A stretch of 54,264 nt of DNA from Tannerellaceae bacterium (GTDB lineage Bacteria > Bacteroidota > Bacteroidia > Bacteroidales > Tannerellaceae), in the NCBI GenBank assembly GCA_031271045.1, contig JAISWO010000046.1, positions 1 through 54,264 of the forward strand. The letters run 5' to 3'. The notes beneath the pieces are model-generated. The model saw nothing but the letters and a program-made list of their open reading frames with translations. It ran no database searches and was not told the DNA's origin. The translations under genes and the position numbers were made by a program. Of this stretch, positions 17,750 to 25,805 are shown one piece after another. How positions within the stretch are numbered: position 1 is the first letter of the stretch; each line of letters starts with the position of its first letter.

Positions 17750-18120
17750 TTGTTTTAAAACAATATAGCCGTACAGATATCGTGTAGATCTTGTTTTAAA
17801 ATAATAAGGCCGTGCAGACGTCGGGGATGTATTGTTTTAAAACAATATGGCCATGCAGACGTCGGGGAGGTCTTGTTGTAAAACAATATAGCCGTGCAGG
17901 TGTTGGGGAGGTCTTGTTGTAAAACAATTTAACCATGCAGGCGTCGGGGAGAAATTGTTGTAAAACAATTTAACCATTGTATAGTCATCGGTTAAATTGT
18001 TTGAAAACAATATGGCCGTGCAGGGTGTGGGGCGAAATTGTTTTGAAACAATTTAACCGTTCAGCAGTCAATGGTTAAATTGTTTTACAACAATATGGCC
18101 GTGCAGACTGCATGGGGGTC
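17750..18120. repeat. Intergenic tandem array C: 9 units of 41-42 bp with T/A palindromes
   Basis: Units start at 17750, 17791, 17832, 17873, 17914, 17955, 17997, 18038 and 18080. The head of each is a palindrome such as TTGTTTTAAAACAA (perfect in units 1 and 3) or TTGTTGTAAAACAA, and the tail usually contains GGCCGTGCAG followed by GTCGGGGAG. Units 6-9 add longer inverted pairs, for example CAATTTAACC with GGTTAAATTG. A partial copy (AACAATATTGTT, then GTGCAG) lies upstream at 17702-17722, and TTGTTTTCGTTCAAGACCT follows at 18121. It lies between tadA and galM, both on the minus strand. No gene is seen in it. Confidence 0.95.
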
Positions 18121-18173
18121 TTGTTTTCGTTCAAGACCTGCAATCAGGTAGTTATGTATATTGTGCGACGGAG

Positions 18174-18617
18174 TTAGCGCCTGGCGCGAAAGAATTGGGT
18201 CATCAGTTCGGCACATTCTTTTTCAAGAACGTTGGCGCGGAGGATGGTTTTTGGATGTAAGGCTTGGGGAGCATAGCGTTGGAAGCCGCGTTTTTCATCA
18301 GGGGCTCCGTAGATAAGGGTGTGGAGCTGGGACCAGGCGATGGCGCCGGCACACATCGTGCAGGGCTCTATGGTGACGTAGAGGGAGCAGCCGGTAAGAT
18401 ATTTGGCGCCCAGGAAGTGGGTCGCGGAGGTGATGGCGAGCATTTCGGCGTGCGCGGTTGGATCATGGAGTCTCTCGGTCTGGTTATGGGCACGTGCGAT
18501 GATGCGCTGGTTGCACACGATGATGGCGCCGATGGGCACTTCTCCTTCCTCGGCGGCCAAAGCAGCTTCGGCAAGGGCATGTTTCATATAATAGATGTCG
18601 TCGGGCGGTTGGATCAT
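18174..18617 (-). CDS. tadA: tRNA adenosine(34) deaminase / CMP-dCMP-type deaminase
   Basis: 147 aa zinc deaminase. The zinc site and proton shuttle are H56-A-E58 and P85-C86-T-M-C89, as in TadA, which converts A34 to inosine in the tRNA-Arg anticodon. The start overlaps the stop of the upstream small gene by four bases (ATGA), implying coupling. A guanine or cytosine deaminase of the same fold cannot be fully excluded. Confidence 0.88.
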   Translation of the reverse strand: MIQPPDDIYYMKHALAEAALAAEEGEVPIGAIIVCNQRIIARAHNQTERLHDPTAHAEMLAITSATHFLGAKYLTGCSLYVTIEPCTMCAGAIAWSQLHTLIYGAPDEKRGFQRYAPQALHPKTILRANVLEKECAELMTQFFRARR

Positions 18618-18829
18618 CTGCGCATTTCATTTTCGCTGAAAAGCGTAGGATAGTCTTCTTCCAGTGTTCGTAAAATATGGAAAAGGAGGGTTTCGCGGCA
18701 CCAGCGGGATTTATTTTTAATACGATATTTGTCGAGATAACGCCTCACGGTGCGATATTCGGTCTCTGTGAGCTTGAACGCCATATTGTGTATGCGCAAT
18801 TGCTTCTTTGTCCTTTCGGTCTTCTTCAT
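18614..18829 (-). CDS. Small basic protein, ribbon-helix-helix-like, coupled to tadA
   Basis: 71 aa from the ATG at 18829. A longer reading to 18889 adds a hydrophobic, AT-rich stretch that is probably upstream DNA. The N-terminus is lysine-rich (MKKTERTKK). The segment AFKLTETEYRTVRRYLDK resembles the beta strand and first helix of RHH proteins, and the rest is helical. I do not recognise a named family. The ATGA overlap with tadA suggests both are made together. Confidence 0.65.
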   Translation of the reverse strand: MKKTERTKKQLRIHNMAFKLTETEYRTVRRYLDKYRIKNKSRWCRETLLFHILRTLEEDYPTLFSENEMRR

Positions 18830-18834
18830 GGCTG

Positions 18835-18842
18835 CAAATATA
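18835..18842 (-). promoter_or_regulatory. -7 element (TATATTTG) very close to the small RHH-like gene
   Basis: The minus-strand TATATTTG ends only about five bases before the ATG at 18829, so a transcript starting from it would be leaderless or nearly so. Confidence 0.4.
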
Positions 18843-18876
18843 GTTAATATGATGTGTATATTAAGAAAGAAATCTA

Positions 18877-18884
18877 TACATTTG
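18877..18884 (+). promoter_or_regulatory. Possible -7 element (TACATTTG) for yraN
   Basis: TACATTTG matches TAnnTTTG, 22 bases before the start codon. No -33 TTTG is evident. Confidence 0.45.
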
Positions 18885-18906
18885 TACACAAATATATAAG
18901 GTTGTT

Positions 18907-19281
18907 ATGATGGAACAAAATCTTACCGGCAAAGAGGGTGAAGAGGAAGCCAGAAAATATTTGCAGGATCGGGGATACGATATTTTTCATGTTAATTGGC
19001 GGTGGAAGCACTATGAACTGGATATCGTTGCGGCTCAAGAAGACGAACTGGTGGTTGTCGAGGTCAAGACCCGGTCGGAAGATTTTCTTCTTTCGCCCGA
19101 AGAATCGGTCGACAGGGACAAGATCCGGCGCCTGATTGCCGCGGCCGATGTATACGTACGCTATTTCGGGCGCAATATGCCCGTTCGCTTTGATATTATT
19201 ACGCTGATAAAGAGCGAGAGCGGCTATGAGATCGAACATATTGAAGATGCTTTTCATCCTACTTTGAAGCGGAGGCGGTGA
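18907..19281 (+). CDS. yraN: YraN family (UPF0102) nuclease-fold protein
   Basis: 124 aa, family length. It has the restriction-endonuclease-like core typical of UPF0102: an N-terminal GKEGEEEARKYL helix, then W-RWKHYELDIVA and VVVEVKTRS, giving the acidic D/E...E-x-K site (roughly E38, D40, E52, K54). The role is unknown and DNA processing or repair is suspected for the fold. It is divergent from the RHH-like/tadA pair. Confidence 0.9.
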   Translation: MMEQNLTGKEGEEEARKYLQDRGYDIFHVNWRWKHYELDIVAAQEDELVVVEVKTRSEDFLLSPEESVDRDKIRRLIAAADVYVRYFGRNMPVRFDIITLIKSESGYEIEHIEDAFHPTLKRRR

Positions 19282-19580
19282 ATATCTCTTTCGTTGGCAG
19301 AGGCTTCATGACGTATGGAAGCTCGTGTTGGAAGCGTAGCATTATTGCCAATCTGTATGCCGGGGATGTGCTTCAGGACATTGTATGCCAAACAGAGTAT
19401 GATTGCCGGGGTGTATCGCCGCACAGTCTCAAAGAATAAGTTCGAGGGGGAGATGAGGCTCCACTCTCAGGGCAGGCTCATATTGGGTAGGGGTAATCTT
19501 TACGCCGGTATATGGTTGATCCATCCGATGGGGTCTTGTATGTAGTCGCGCCCTACCTTACGAGTATCATCTACCGGCCT
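19282..19580. other. Intergenic stretch without a recognised feature
   Basis: 299 bases between yraN and the convergent dnaB end. Short frames exist (one of 76 codons on the plus strand from 19315) but none shows a family signature. I see no hairpin terminator, repeat or promoter that stands out. Confidence 0.6.
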
Positions 19581-21113
19581 TTAGTACGGCACCTCGTTGA
19601 GGTTTGCCGGGCGGAGGAAGTCCATGCCTGTAGCCGCCGGTTGAATGGGAGGCGGCAGGATGTCGTGGTTATTCATCCCGGATGTAAATTCGCGTATGCT
19701 TACGTCTTCGTCTATGTTCATAAACTTGGCGTATTCGCTTTTGAAACGAAGGCGCACGTCTCCGGTCGCGCCGTTACGGTGTTTGGCTATGATAATCTCG
19801 GCAATACCTATGAGCGAATTGCCCCGTTCGTCTTCGGTGAGTTTATAGTATTCGGGACGGTGAATGAAGCATACCATATCGGCATCTTGCTCAATAGCGC
19901 CTGATTCGCGGAGGTCGGCCAGTTGCGGACGCTTGCCTTCGAGTCCCTGCCGGCCTTCCACGCCGCGGTTGAGCTGCGAAAGGGCAATGATTGGAATATT
20001 CAGTTCTTTAGCCAAGCCTTTCAACGACCGTGAGATGGTGCTTACTTCCTGCTCCCTGCTTCCGAAATTCATGCCGCTGGCGTTCATTAATTGCAGATAG
20101 TCGATGATGATACATTTGATGCCGTGTTCGCGTACCAACCGGCGGGCCTTTGTACGGAGCTCAAAGATAGAGAGGCTCGGCGTATCGTCTATGTAGATGG
20201 GGGCATCGTAAAGGTCTTTCAGCTTGAAGTCCAATTGCTCCCATTCGTAGTTTTCCAGCCGGCCGCTTTTGATCTTTTCGCCGGTGATCTCCGTCACGTT
20301 CACGATCAGACGGTTCACTAATTGCACATTACTCATTTCGAGCGAGAACAGCGCTACCGGGGTATTGTGGTGCATCGCCATATTCTTGGCCATAGACAGG
20401 ACGAAGGCTGTTTTCCCCATCGCCGGACGTGCTGCGATGATGATCAGGTCGGAGTTTTGCCAGCCGGAGGTGATCTTGTCCAATCCATGATACCCGGAAT
20501 GTAATCCGCTGAGCCCTTCTTTTTGGGCGGCGGCTTTCTTCAGGAGTTCGATGGCATCTTTGATGACCGGGTTGATCTGCGTAACATCTTTCTTGACGTT
20601 TCGCTGGGATATTTCGAAGAGCTTACCTTCGGCGTCCTGCATCAGGTCGTCCACGTCGATCGTTTCGTCGAAGGCTTTTCCCTGGACCTGCGCCGAGAAG
20701 GAAATCAGTTCCCTGGCTAAGTATTTCTGGGCAATGATACGGGCATGGTATTCTATGTGCGCGCTACTGGCTACCTTGCCGGTAAGTTGCGAGATATAGA
20801 ACGGGCCTCCTACGGCATCCAGCTCGCCACGCTTCTTCAGTTGTTCGGTTACCGTGAGCATATCTACCGGGCGCTGGGCGATAGATAAATCTATGATGGC
20901 GGAGTAGATCATTTCGTTGGCCTTATCGTAGAAGCACTCCGGTTTCAATATCTCACTGATAATGGAATAAGCGTCTTTTTCCAGCATCAAGGCGCCGAGC
21001 ACTGCTTCTTCCAGTTCTCGCGCCTGCGGCTGCAATCGTCCCATATCGGGTACGATTACAGTCCTTTGCTTGCTTTTTCCTCCATTTGTCGTATTTCGTA
21101 TTCCTTCTGCCAT
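19581..21113 (-). CDS. dnaB: Replicative DNA helicase DnaB
   Basis: 510 aa. The N-terminal DnaB domain (about 28-130; LPPQ-type start LQPQARELEEAVLG) is followed by a RecA-like C-terminal domain with Walker A ARPAMGKTAF (228-237) and Walker B IIIDYLQLM. It unwinds DNA at the replication fork in the 5'-3' direction. No intein is present. The DciA-like loader candidate lies at 52.4 kb. Confidence 0.98.
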   Translation of the reverse strand: MAEGIRNTTNGGKSKQRTVIVPDMGRLQPQARELEEAVLGALMLEKDAYSIISEILKPECFYDKANEMIYSAIIDLSIAQRPVDMLTVTEQLKKRGELDAVGGPFYISQLTGKVASSAHIEYHARIIAQKYLARELISFSAQVQGKAFDETIDVDDLMQDAEGKLFEISQRNVKKDVTQINPVIKDAIELLKKAAAQKEGLSGLHSGYHGLDKITSGWQNSDLIIIAARPAMGKTAFVLSMAKNMAMHHNTPVALFSLEMSNVQLVNRLIVNVTEITGEKIKSGRLENYEWEQLDFKLKDLYDAPIYIDDTPSLSIFELRTKARRLVREHGIKCIIIDYLQLMNASGMNFGSREQEVSTISRSLKGLAKELNIPIIALSQLNRGVEGRQGLEGKRPQLADLRESGAIEQDADMVCFIHRPEYYKLTEDERGNSLIGIAEIIIAKHRNGATGDVRLRFKSEYAKFMNIDEDVSIREFTSGMNNHDILPPPIQPAATGMDFLRPANLNEVPY

Positions 21114-21132
21114 AATATATCAATTGGGATGC

Positions 21133-21140
21133 CAAACGTA
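21133..21140 (-). promoter_or_regulatory. Possible -7 element (TACGTTTG) for dnaB
   Basis: The minus-strand TACGTTTG matches TAnnTTTG, about 20 bases before the dnaB start. Confidence 0.4.
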
Positions 21141-21256
21141 CGGCTTTTATCCCTGACACAGGTAGAAATATTCCGACAAACGCCGAACAAGTTTCCAACG
21201 GCGTTCTAACGAGTTTTCAACAAGTATTTCAACAGCTTTTGTTAAGTATTTTACTT

Positions 21257-23923
21257 TCAGAGCCTCTGCCCGGAAGTGGGATAGAAGCCATCGCTTGTCG
21301 TTATTTCGATCTGTTCCTCCGGCAGGGGGGTGGTGAATTGGAGTTTTATCTCCTGTTCGTCGCCGGGCATCAGCGTGATGTAATTGTCGGAATAATGTAC
21401 CGGCAGGATGCGTTTGCCGGTGGTCTTGTCAAAGACCTTGATGCGGTTGAGGAACGAGATCTGCCGGCCGGCGCGCAGGCGTACCGTGCCGGTATAGGTA
21501 TGGGTATCGCCGTCTTGCGAGAGCGTTACCTGCATTTCAGGTTGGCTGCGGGGCAGGCGGGAGAGTGTCGTATAGTCTTTGGGGCGGGTGGTCAGCCAGT
21601 AGATATTGTCGCTCAGGCGCCGGTCTTTTTCCCATAAGCTCAGCTTCAGGAAATAGACGCCGTCTACGCCTTCCGGTTCGGGAACGGGGAAGAGGCGTTT
21701 GACTTCGTTGGAGCGTATCGCGACGGATTCTTCCTTTTCCCATACGACGCGGCCGTCGAGGGTCCAGAGCTGGGCTTTGAGCGTGAGGCTGTGGTTGCCC
21801 AGGGCGGAATGGACGACTTCGACTTGTTTGGAGGCGAGGTTGTATTGCGGATGCAAAGGTTCGCATCCTTTGCGCGTACCGTAAAGCGAGGCGTTGACGT
21901 CGAGGAACCAATCGTACATCTGTCCACGGAGGGAGGTCCAGGGATTCTGCGTTTTCCAGATCAGTATCCCGGTGTACCATTCCCACATCTGCGAGGCGCG
22001 TCCTTCCATGAAGCTGCGGTATTGGTCGTAATTGACGATCTGGGCGTACCTGCAATAGGTTTCGATGTCGGTCACTTCGCCGTAGCGTTCCAGGTGATTG
22101 CCGTATCCGAGATCTTTGTGGTATCGCCAGGCGGGGTGCAGGCGGTTTCCGCTGGGGAGGGCGCTGAGTTCTTCTTCCGTCATCATTTCGCGCATGCTTT
22201 CCACTTCGGGCGAGCCTACCGAGCCGGCCTCGGGGTTGAACGGGGTGGAGCGGAAGGTGAAGAACCATTCCGGTTCCTGGATGCCGTAGGGGCCATCGCC
22301 TACGCCACCGATGGTGTTGCGCGTAAAGAGAGTATCGGTAGAATAGCTGATGAATAAGCGGTTGGGGTCGAGGCGGGGGAAGAGGTCGTTCTTCAGCGCC
22401 TGGTCGATGTCTTTTGCCAGCGGCCATTCATTGGCTCCGCACCAGAGGCAGAGGCTGGGGTGGTTGCGTATCATCTTCACCTGGTCTTCAACGGAGGCGA
22501 GGAAGAGGCGGTGGTTGTCGGGATATTCCCAGCGGCGTTCGCGCGAGTCGGCTTTGGTGGCGTCTTCCCAGGCGCCGTTACAGTCGCCGCTGCCCCAGAG
22601 GTCCTGGAAGACTAAGAGGCCATATTCGTCGCAGGCGTCGTAAAACTCCGGACGTTCCGTGAGGGCGCCTCCCCATACGCGGATCATGCGCAGGTTCATT
22701 TCGGCATGGTAACGTATTTCGGCGCGGTAACGTTCGGGCGAGAGGCGCAGGAGCCAGTCCGAGGCAATATAGTTGCCGCCGGTCATATAGATCGGTTGGC
22801 CGTTGACATAGAACTTGCGGCCTCCGGTATCGGGGCATTTCTCCGAGCTTATTTCGCGTATGCCGTAGCGCAGCGTCCGGCTGTCGCTGGTTTGTCCGTT
22901 GGTTTCAAATGCGATGCGCAGGTCGTAGAGCGCCTGTTCCCCAATCCCGTTCGGCCACCAGAGGCGGGGCTTCCGGATGGTTTGTTCTTTCAGTCTGATG
23001 AGTTTCTTCTCGCCGGCGGCCAGGGTGAGGGGCTGTGCCTGGCGGATGCCGTTGGTTTCGCACAGGAGCGTGCCGGATTGCGGCAGGGAGGAGGTGTTTT
23101 CTACTTCAACCGTTACGGCCACGAAGGCATCCGACTGGGGGGCGTCCGGCTGACGGATGCCGGGGACACGGGTGACGACGTAGGGATGTTGCACCCGGAC
23201 GGCTCCGGTGGTCGTGATCGAGACCTCGTCCCAGATACCGGTATTCCGGTCGCGCACCGGCTGGATCCAGTCCCATCCCGGCGTAAACTGCATGGTGACC
23301 TGGCGGGCGATTGTCCCGTCGCCTCCCTGCCCGCCATTGGGATTGCCTGGATGGTCGGGCGGGTAAACGATAACGGCCAGCAGGTTGCTCCCATCCCTGA
23401 GATAGGGCGTGATGTCGTAGCTTTGCCTGAGGAACATACCCTCGTGCGTATCTGCATTCAACCGCTTACCGTTGAGGAAGATTTCCGCCTTGTAATTGAT
23501 TCCACGGAAGTTGAGCCACACCTGGCGTCCTTCTTCTGCCGGTCGCTCCAGGTGGAAGGGACGCACGAACCAGAAGGTGTAAAACTCATTCCCTGTGTCG
23601 TATATGTCGGGGATGAGGTTGTTGTTCATACTAAATTCGGGAGCGGCGAAGAGGCCATTCTCCAGCATCGTCGTCAGAACCGTCCCCGGTACGCGGGCCT
23701 TCATCCATCCGGCGGAGTCGAAAGGTTGCGCCGTGAGGCGGTTGCCATCGACTTTAACCTCGTTGGCCCTGCGCGCTTTCCACCCGGAGTCAAAAAGCGT
23801 TTTTGCGCCCGGCTGGGGCAAACCCACCCATTCGTTCGCCTGCGAATAAGCCGTCGCCATCGTTCCCATCCACAGCAGGGACAGGAAGCCGCTTATACGG
23901 AAGATATTCTTTTTCGTTTTCAT
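21257..23923 (-). CDS. GH2 glycosidase, beta-mannosidase/exo-glucosaminidase group
   Basis: 888 aa with a signal peptide (residues 1-28, ending near AYSQA). GH2 layout: sugar-binding jelly roll (about 40-235), immunoglobulin-like domain (about 240-355), TIM barrel (about 360-640), then beta domains. The likely acid/base is E499 in CGANEW and the likely nucleophile E565 in FNPEAGSVG. The latter resembles mannosylglycoprotein endo-beta-mannosidases, so action on a beta-mannosyl linkage of N-glycans is a reasonable guess; beta-mannosidase or exo-glucosaminidase activity is also possible. It follows the SusCD genes, separated by a terminator. Confidence 0.85.
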   Translation of the reverse strand: MKTKKNIFRISGFLSLLWMGTMATAYSQANEWVGLPQPGAKTLFDSGWKARRANEVKVDGNRLTAQPFDSAGWMKARVPGTVLTTMLENGLFAAPEFSMNNNLIPDIYDTGNEFYTFWFVRPFHLERPAEEGRQVWLNFRGINYKAEIFLNGKRLNADTHEGMFLRQSYDITPYLRDGSNLLAVIVYPPDHPGNPNGGQGGDGTIARQVTMQFTPGWDWIQPVRDRNTGIWDEVSITTTGAVRVQHPYVVTRVPGIRQPDAPQSDAFVAVTVEVENTSSLPQSGTLLCETNGIRQAQPLTLAAGEKKLIRLKEQTIRKPRLWWPNGIGEQALYDLRIAFETNGQTSDSRTLRYGIREISSEKCPDTGGRKFYVNGQPIYMTGGNYIASDWLLRLSPERYRAEIRYHAEMNLRMIRVWGGALTERPEFYDACDEYGLLVFQDLWGSGDCNGAWEDATKADSRERRWEYPDNHRLFLASVEDQVKMIRNHPSLCLWCGANEWPLAKDIDQALKNDLFPRLDPNRLFISYSTDTLFTRNTIGGVGDGPYGIQEPEWFFTFRSTPFNPEAGSVGSPEVESMREMMTEEELSALPSGNRLHPAWRYHKDLGYGNHLERYGEVTDIETYCRYAQIVNYDQYRSFMEGRASQMWEWYTGILIWKTQNPWTSLRGQMYDWFLDVNASLYGTRKGCEPLHPQYNLASKQVEVVHSALGNHSLTLKAQLWTLDGRVVWEKEESVAIRSNEVKRLFPVPEPEGVDGVYFLKLSLWEKDRRLSDNIYWLTTRPKDYTTLSRLPRSQPEMQVTLSQDGDTHTYTGTVRLRAGRQISFLNRIKVFDKTTGKRILPVHYSDNYITLMPGDEQEIKLQFTTPLPEEQIEITTSDGFYPTSGQRL

Positions 23924-23948
23924 ACATTGATGTTATATTGTTTTCCGG

Positions 23949-23956
23949 CAAAGGTA
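23949..23956 (-). promoter_or_regulatory. Possible -7 element (TACCTTTG) for the GH2 gene
   Basis: The minus-strand TACCTTTG matches TAnnTTTG, 25 bases before the GH2 start. With the terminator at 24149-24179, it suggests GH2 is transcribed separately from SusCD. Confidence 0.45.
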
Positions 23957-24148
23957 AGGAATACCGTCGAGAGTCGAGAGTGAATACCAGTACATTCCCC
24001 GGCAAGCCCACCCAAGCCGTCGCACCAGCCCGTTGGATGGAGGCTGTTGACAATGCTGTCAACGATCATTTTGCAATGCTTCAAAGAGGCGCTGTGGGAA
24101 GAAGGCTGCGTGTGTTCGAAAGAATCTGTCTGTTCCGGCGGGGATTAA

Positions 24149-24179
24149 AAAAGGCGCCGGAGAAAGTCCGGCGCCTTTT
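24149..24179 (-). terminator. Terminator after the SusC-SusD genes
   Basis: A perfect 13-bp stem (24149-24161 with 24167-24179), 5-base loop and a T-rich tail on the minus strand. It lies 37 bases past the SusD stop and would separate SusCD from GH2. Confidence 0.85.
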
Positions 24180-24215
24180 GGATAATTCCTGCCTCGTGGC
24201 AGAGGTCGCTATTCG

Positions 24216-25784
24216 TTATTGTTGGAATGGGGGATAAACCGGGTTCTGCACCAGGTTCTGGTTTGTTTGCCAAGCGGTTTGCGGGATGGGGTAGAGCTTG
24301 AGATGATCGCCTGTCTTGCGCGGGCTGTTGGAGGCTGCCCAGTAAGATTTATCGAAGTCTCCGAAGCGGATGTCATCCTGGCGCGACCAGGCTTCCCAGG
24401 CCAGTTCGAAGCGGCGTTCGAGCTGTATCTTCTGGAGGTCAACCGTTGCGTAGTTGTGTGTTGCATCGCCATAAGCGCGTTCGCGAACGACGTTCACCAA
24501 GCGGGTTGCTTCAGACACGTCACCACCTGAGCGGAGCAGGGCTTCAGCCTTGACGAGATAGATGTCGGTCAGGCGGAAGATGTGGAAGTGATTCCCCTTT
24601 GCATTGGACAGGGTGGTGGAATAGGGCCACTTCTGGCAACGGGCTCCGGCTTCCTGCACGACGGCTCCCCATGGGCCTCCGTCGTATTCGGTACCGGGGA
24701 TGATGGATATATCTACCGTATAAATCAACGGGTCGCCTTGTCCGGTCTTCAGTATTTCGCCGGTTTCCCGGTTGCGACGTTCGCCGATGCGGTATGTTGC
24801 TTCATAGCGCGGGTCTTCAACGTCGAAGAGCTTCACGTAGTCCGGCTGTGCACAAACGCCGTTCCATGCGCCGTATTTGGCTCCGTCCGAAAGGTTATCG
24901 GCATAGTGGAGCGTTTGGCACATCAACTGGTTCCGGTTTTGTGTATCAGTTTCGCTGAAGCAAATCGTCAGGATGCCTTCTTGCGAGCGGTCGTTGATGC
25001 CAAAGTTGGTTTCCCAGTTAGGCTCAAGCACGTATCCCAGACTCAGTACTTTGTCGCACGCGGCGATGCACTGCTGCCAGGCATTGCCCGAGACGTTCAC
25101 TTTCCAGGCTTCAGCGTTCAGGAACAACTTTGCCAGGAGGAAATAGGCGGAGCCTTTGGTGAATTTGCCATAGTTTGCCTGGGTGCCGGCGGGGCATTGT
25201 TCGGCTATTTCGTTGACTTCGGCAATCAGCCAGTCGAACACTTCCTGCCGCGGCCGTACCGAGGGCAGTTCCTTGTCCGAATAATCCGTCACCAAAGGTA
25301 CATTGCCCCAATAGTCCATCATCGTATAGATCCAGAAGGCGCGCACGCCACGCATGGAGGCAATGTTCTCAACTTTCTGAGCGTCGGTCATGAAGGTGGA
25401 ATTTTCCAGCACACTGATGGTCGCATTGCAAGTTCCGATGGCGGTTGAGGCTGCATTCCATGAACTGCGGACGACTCCTGTCTGGGCGGTCCATTCGTGT
25501 GTGAATATTTCGCGGTATTGTCCGCCGTCGTACCAGTCGCCGCCGGTGCGCGTAGGTGTTACCGTTGCGGAGCCTCCGTTTTCGGAGAGATACATAAAGT
25601 TGCCGGGCCAGTAGGTTTTCAATGTATTATAGACTGTGCCCATCAAAGCCTTCACTTCGATTTCGGTGCTGCCGAAGTCGTCGGCCGGCAATTTGTCGTA
25701 GACCTCTTCATCCAAGTCTGTACAGGATGGTATGATGATCATTGAGAGAATACCTGCAAACCATATTGCTATTATCTTTTTCAT
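24216..25784 (-). CDS. SusD/RagB family outer-membrane lipoprotein
   Basis: 522 aa. The lipoprotein signal ends IIPSC with lipid cysteine C21, followed by an acidic run (TDLDEEVYDK) typical of surface-exposed Bacteroidetes lipoproteins. The sequence has the RagB/SusD pattern: N-terminal helices with GTVYNTL, TPR helices, and a C-terminal LTDIYLVKAEALLRSGG and RRFELAWEAWSRQDDIRFGD. SusD binds glycan at the surface and caps the partner SusC channel. It follows SusC with a 21-base gap. Confidence 0.96.
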   Translation of the reverse strand: MKKIIAIWFAGILSMIIIPSCTDLDEEVYDKLPADDFGSTEIEVKALMGTVYNTLKTYWPGNFMYLSENGGSATVTPTRTGGDWYDGGQYREIFTHEWTAQTGVVRSSWNAASTAIGTCNATISVLENSTFMTDAQKVENIASMRGVRAFWIYTMMDYWGNVPLVTDYSDKELPSVRPRQEVFDWLIAEVNEIAEQCPAGTQANYGKFTKGSAYFLLAKLFLNAEAWKVNVSGNAWQQCIAACDKVLSLGYVLEPNWETNFGINDRSQEGILTICFSETDTQNRNQLMCQTLHYADNLSDGAKYGAWNGVCAQPDYVKLFDVEDPRYEATYRIGERRNRETGEILKTGQGDPLIYTVDISIIPGTEYDGGPWGAVVQEAGARCQKWPYSTTLSNAKGNHFHIFRLTDIYLVKAEALLRSGGDVSEATRLVNVVRERAYGDATHNYATVDLQKIQLERRFELAWEAWSRQDDIRFGDFDKSYWAASNSPRKTGDHLKLYPIPQTAWQTNQNLVQNPVYPPFQQ

Positions 25785-25805
25785 AAATCAATTATCTTTT
25801 AATCG

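Noticed and set aside
22706..23983. 425-codon plus-strand frame opposite the GH2 gene
   Set aside because: Antisense shadow. The GH2 frame has a signal peptide and active-site motifs.
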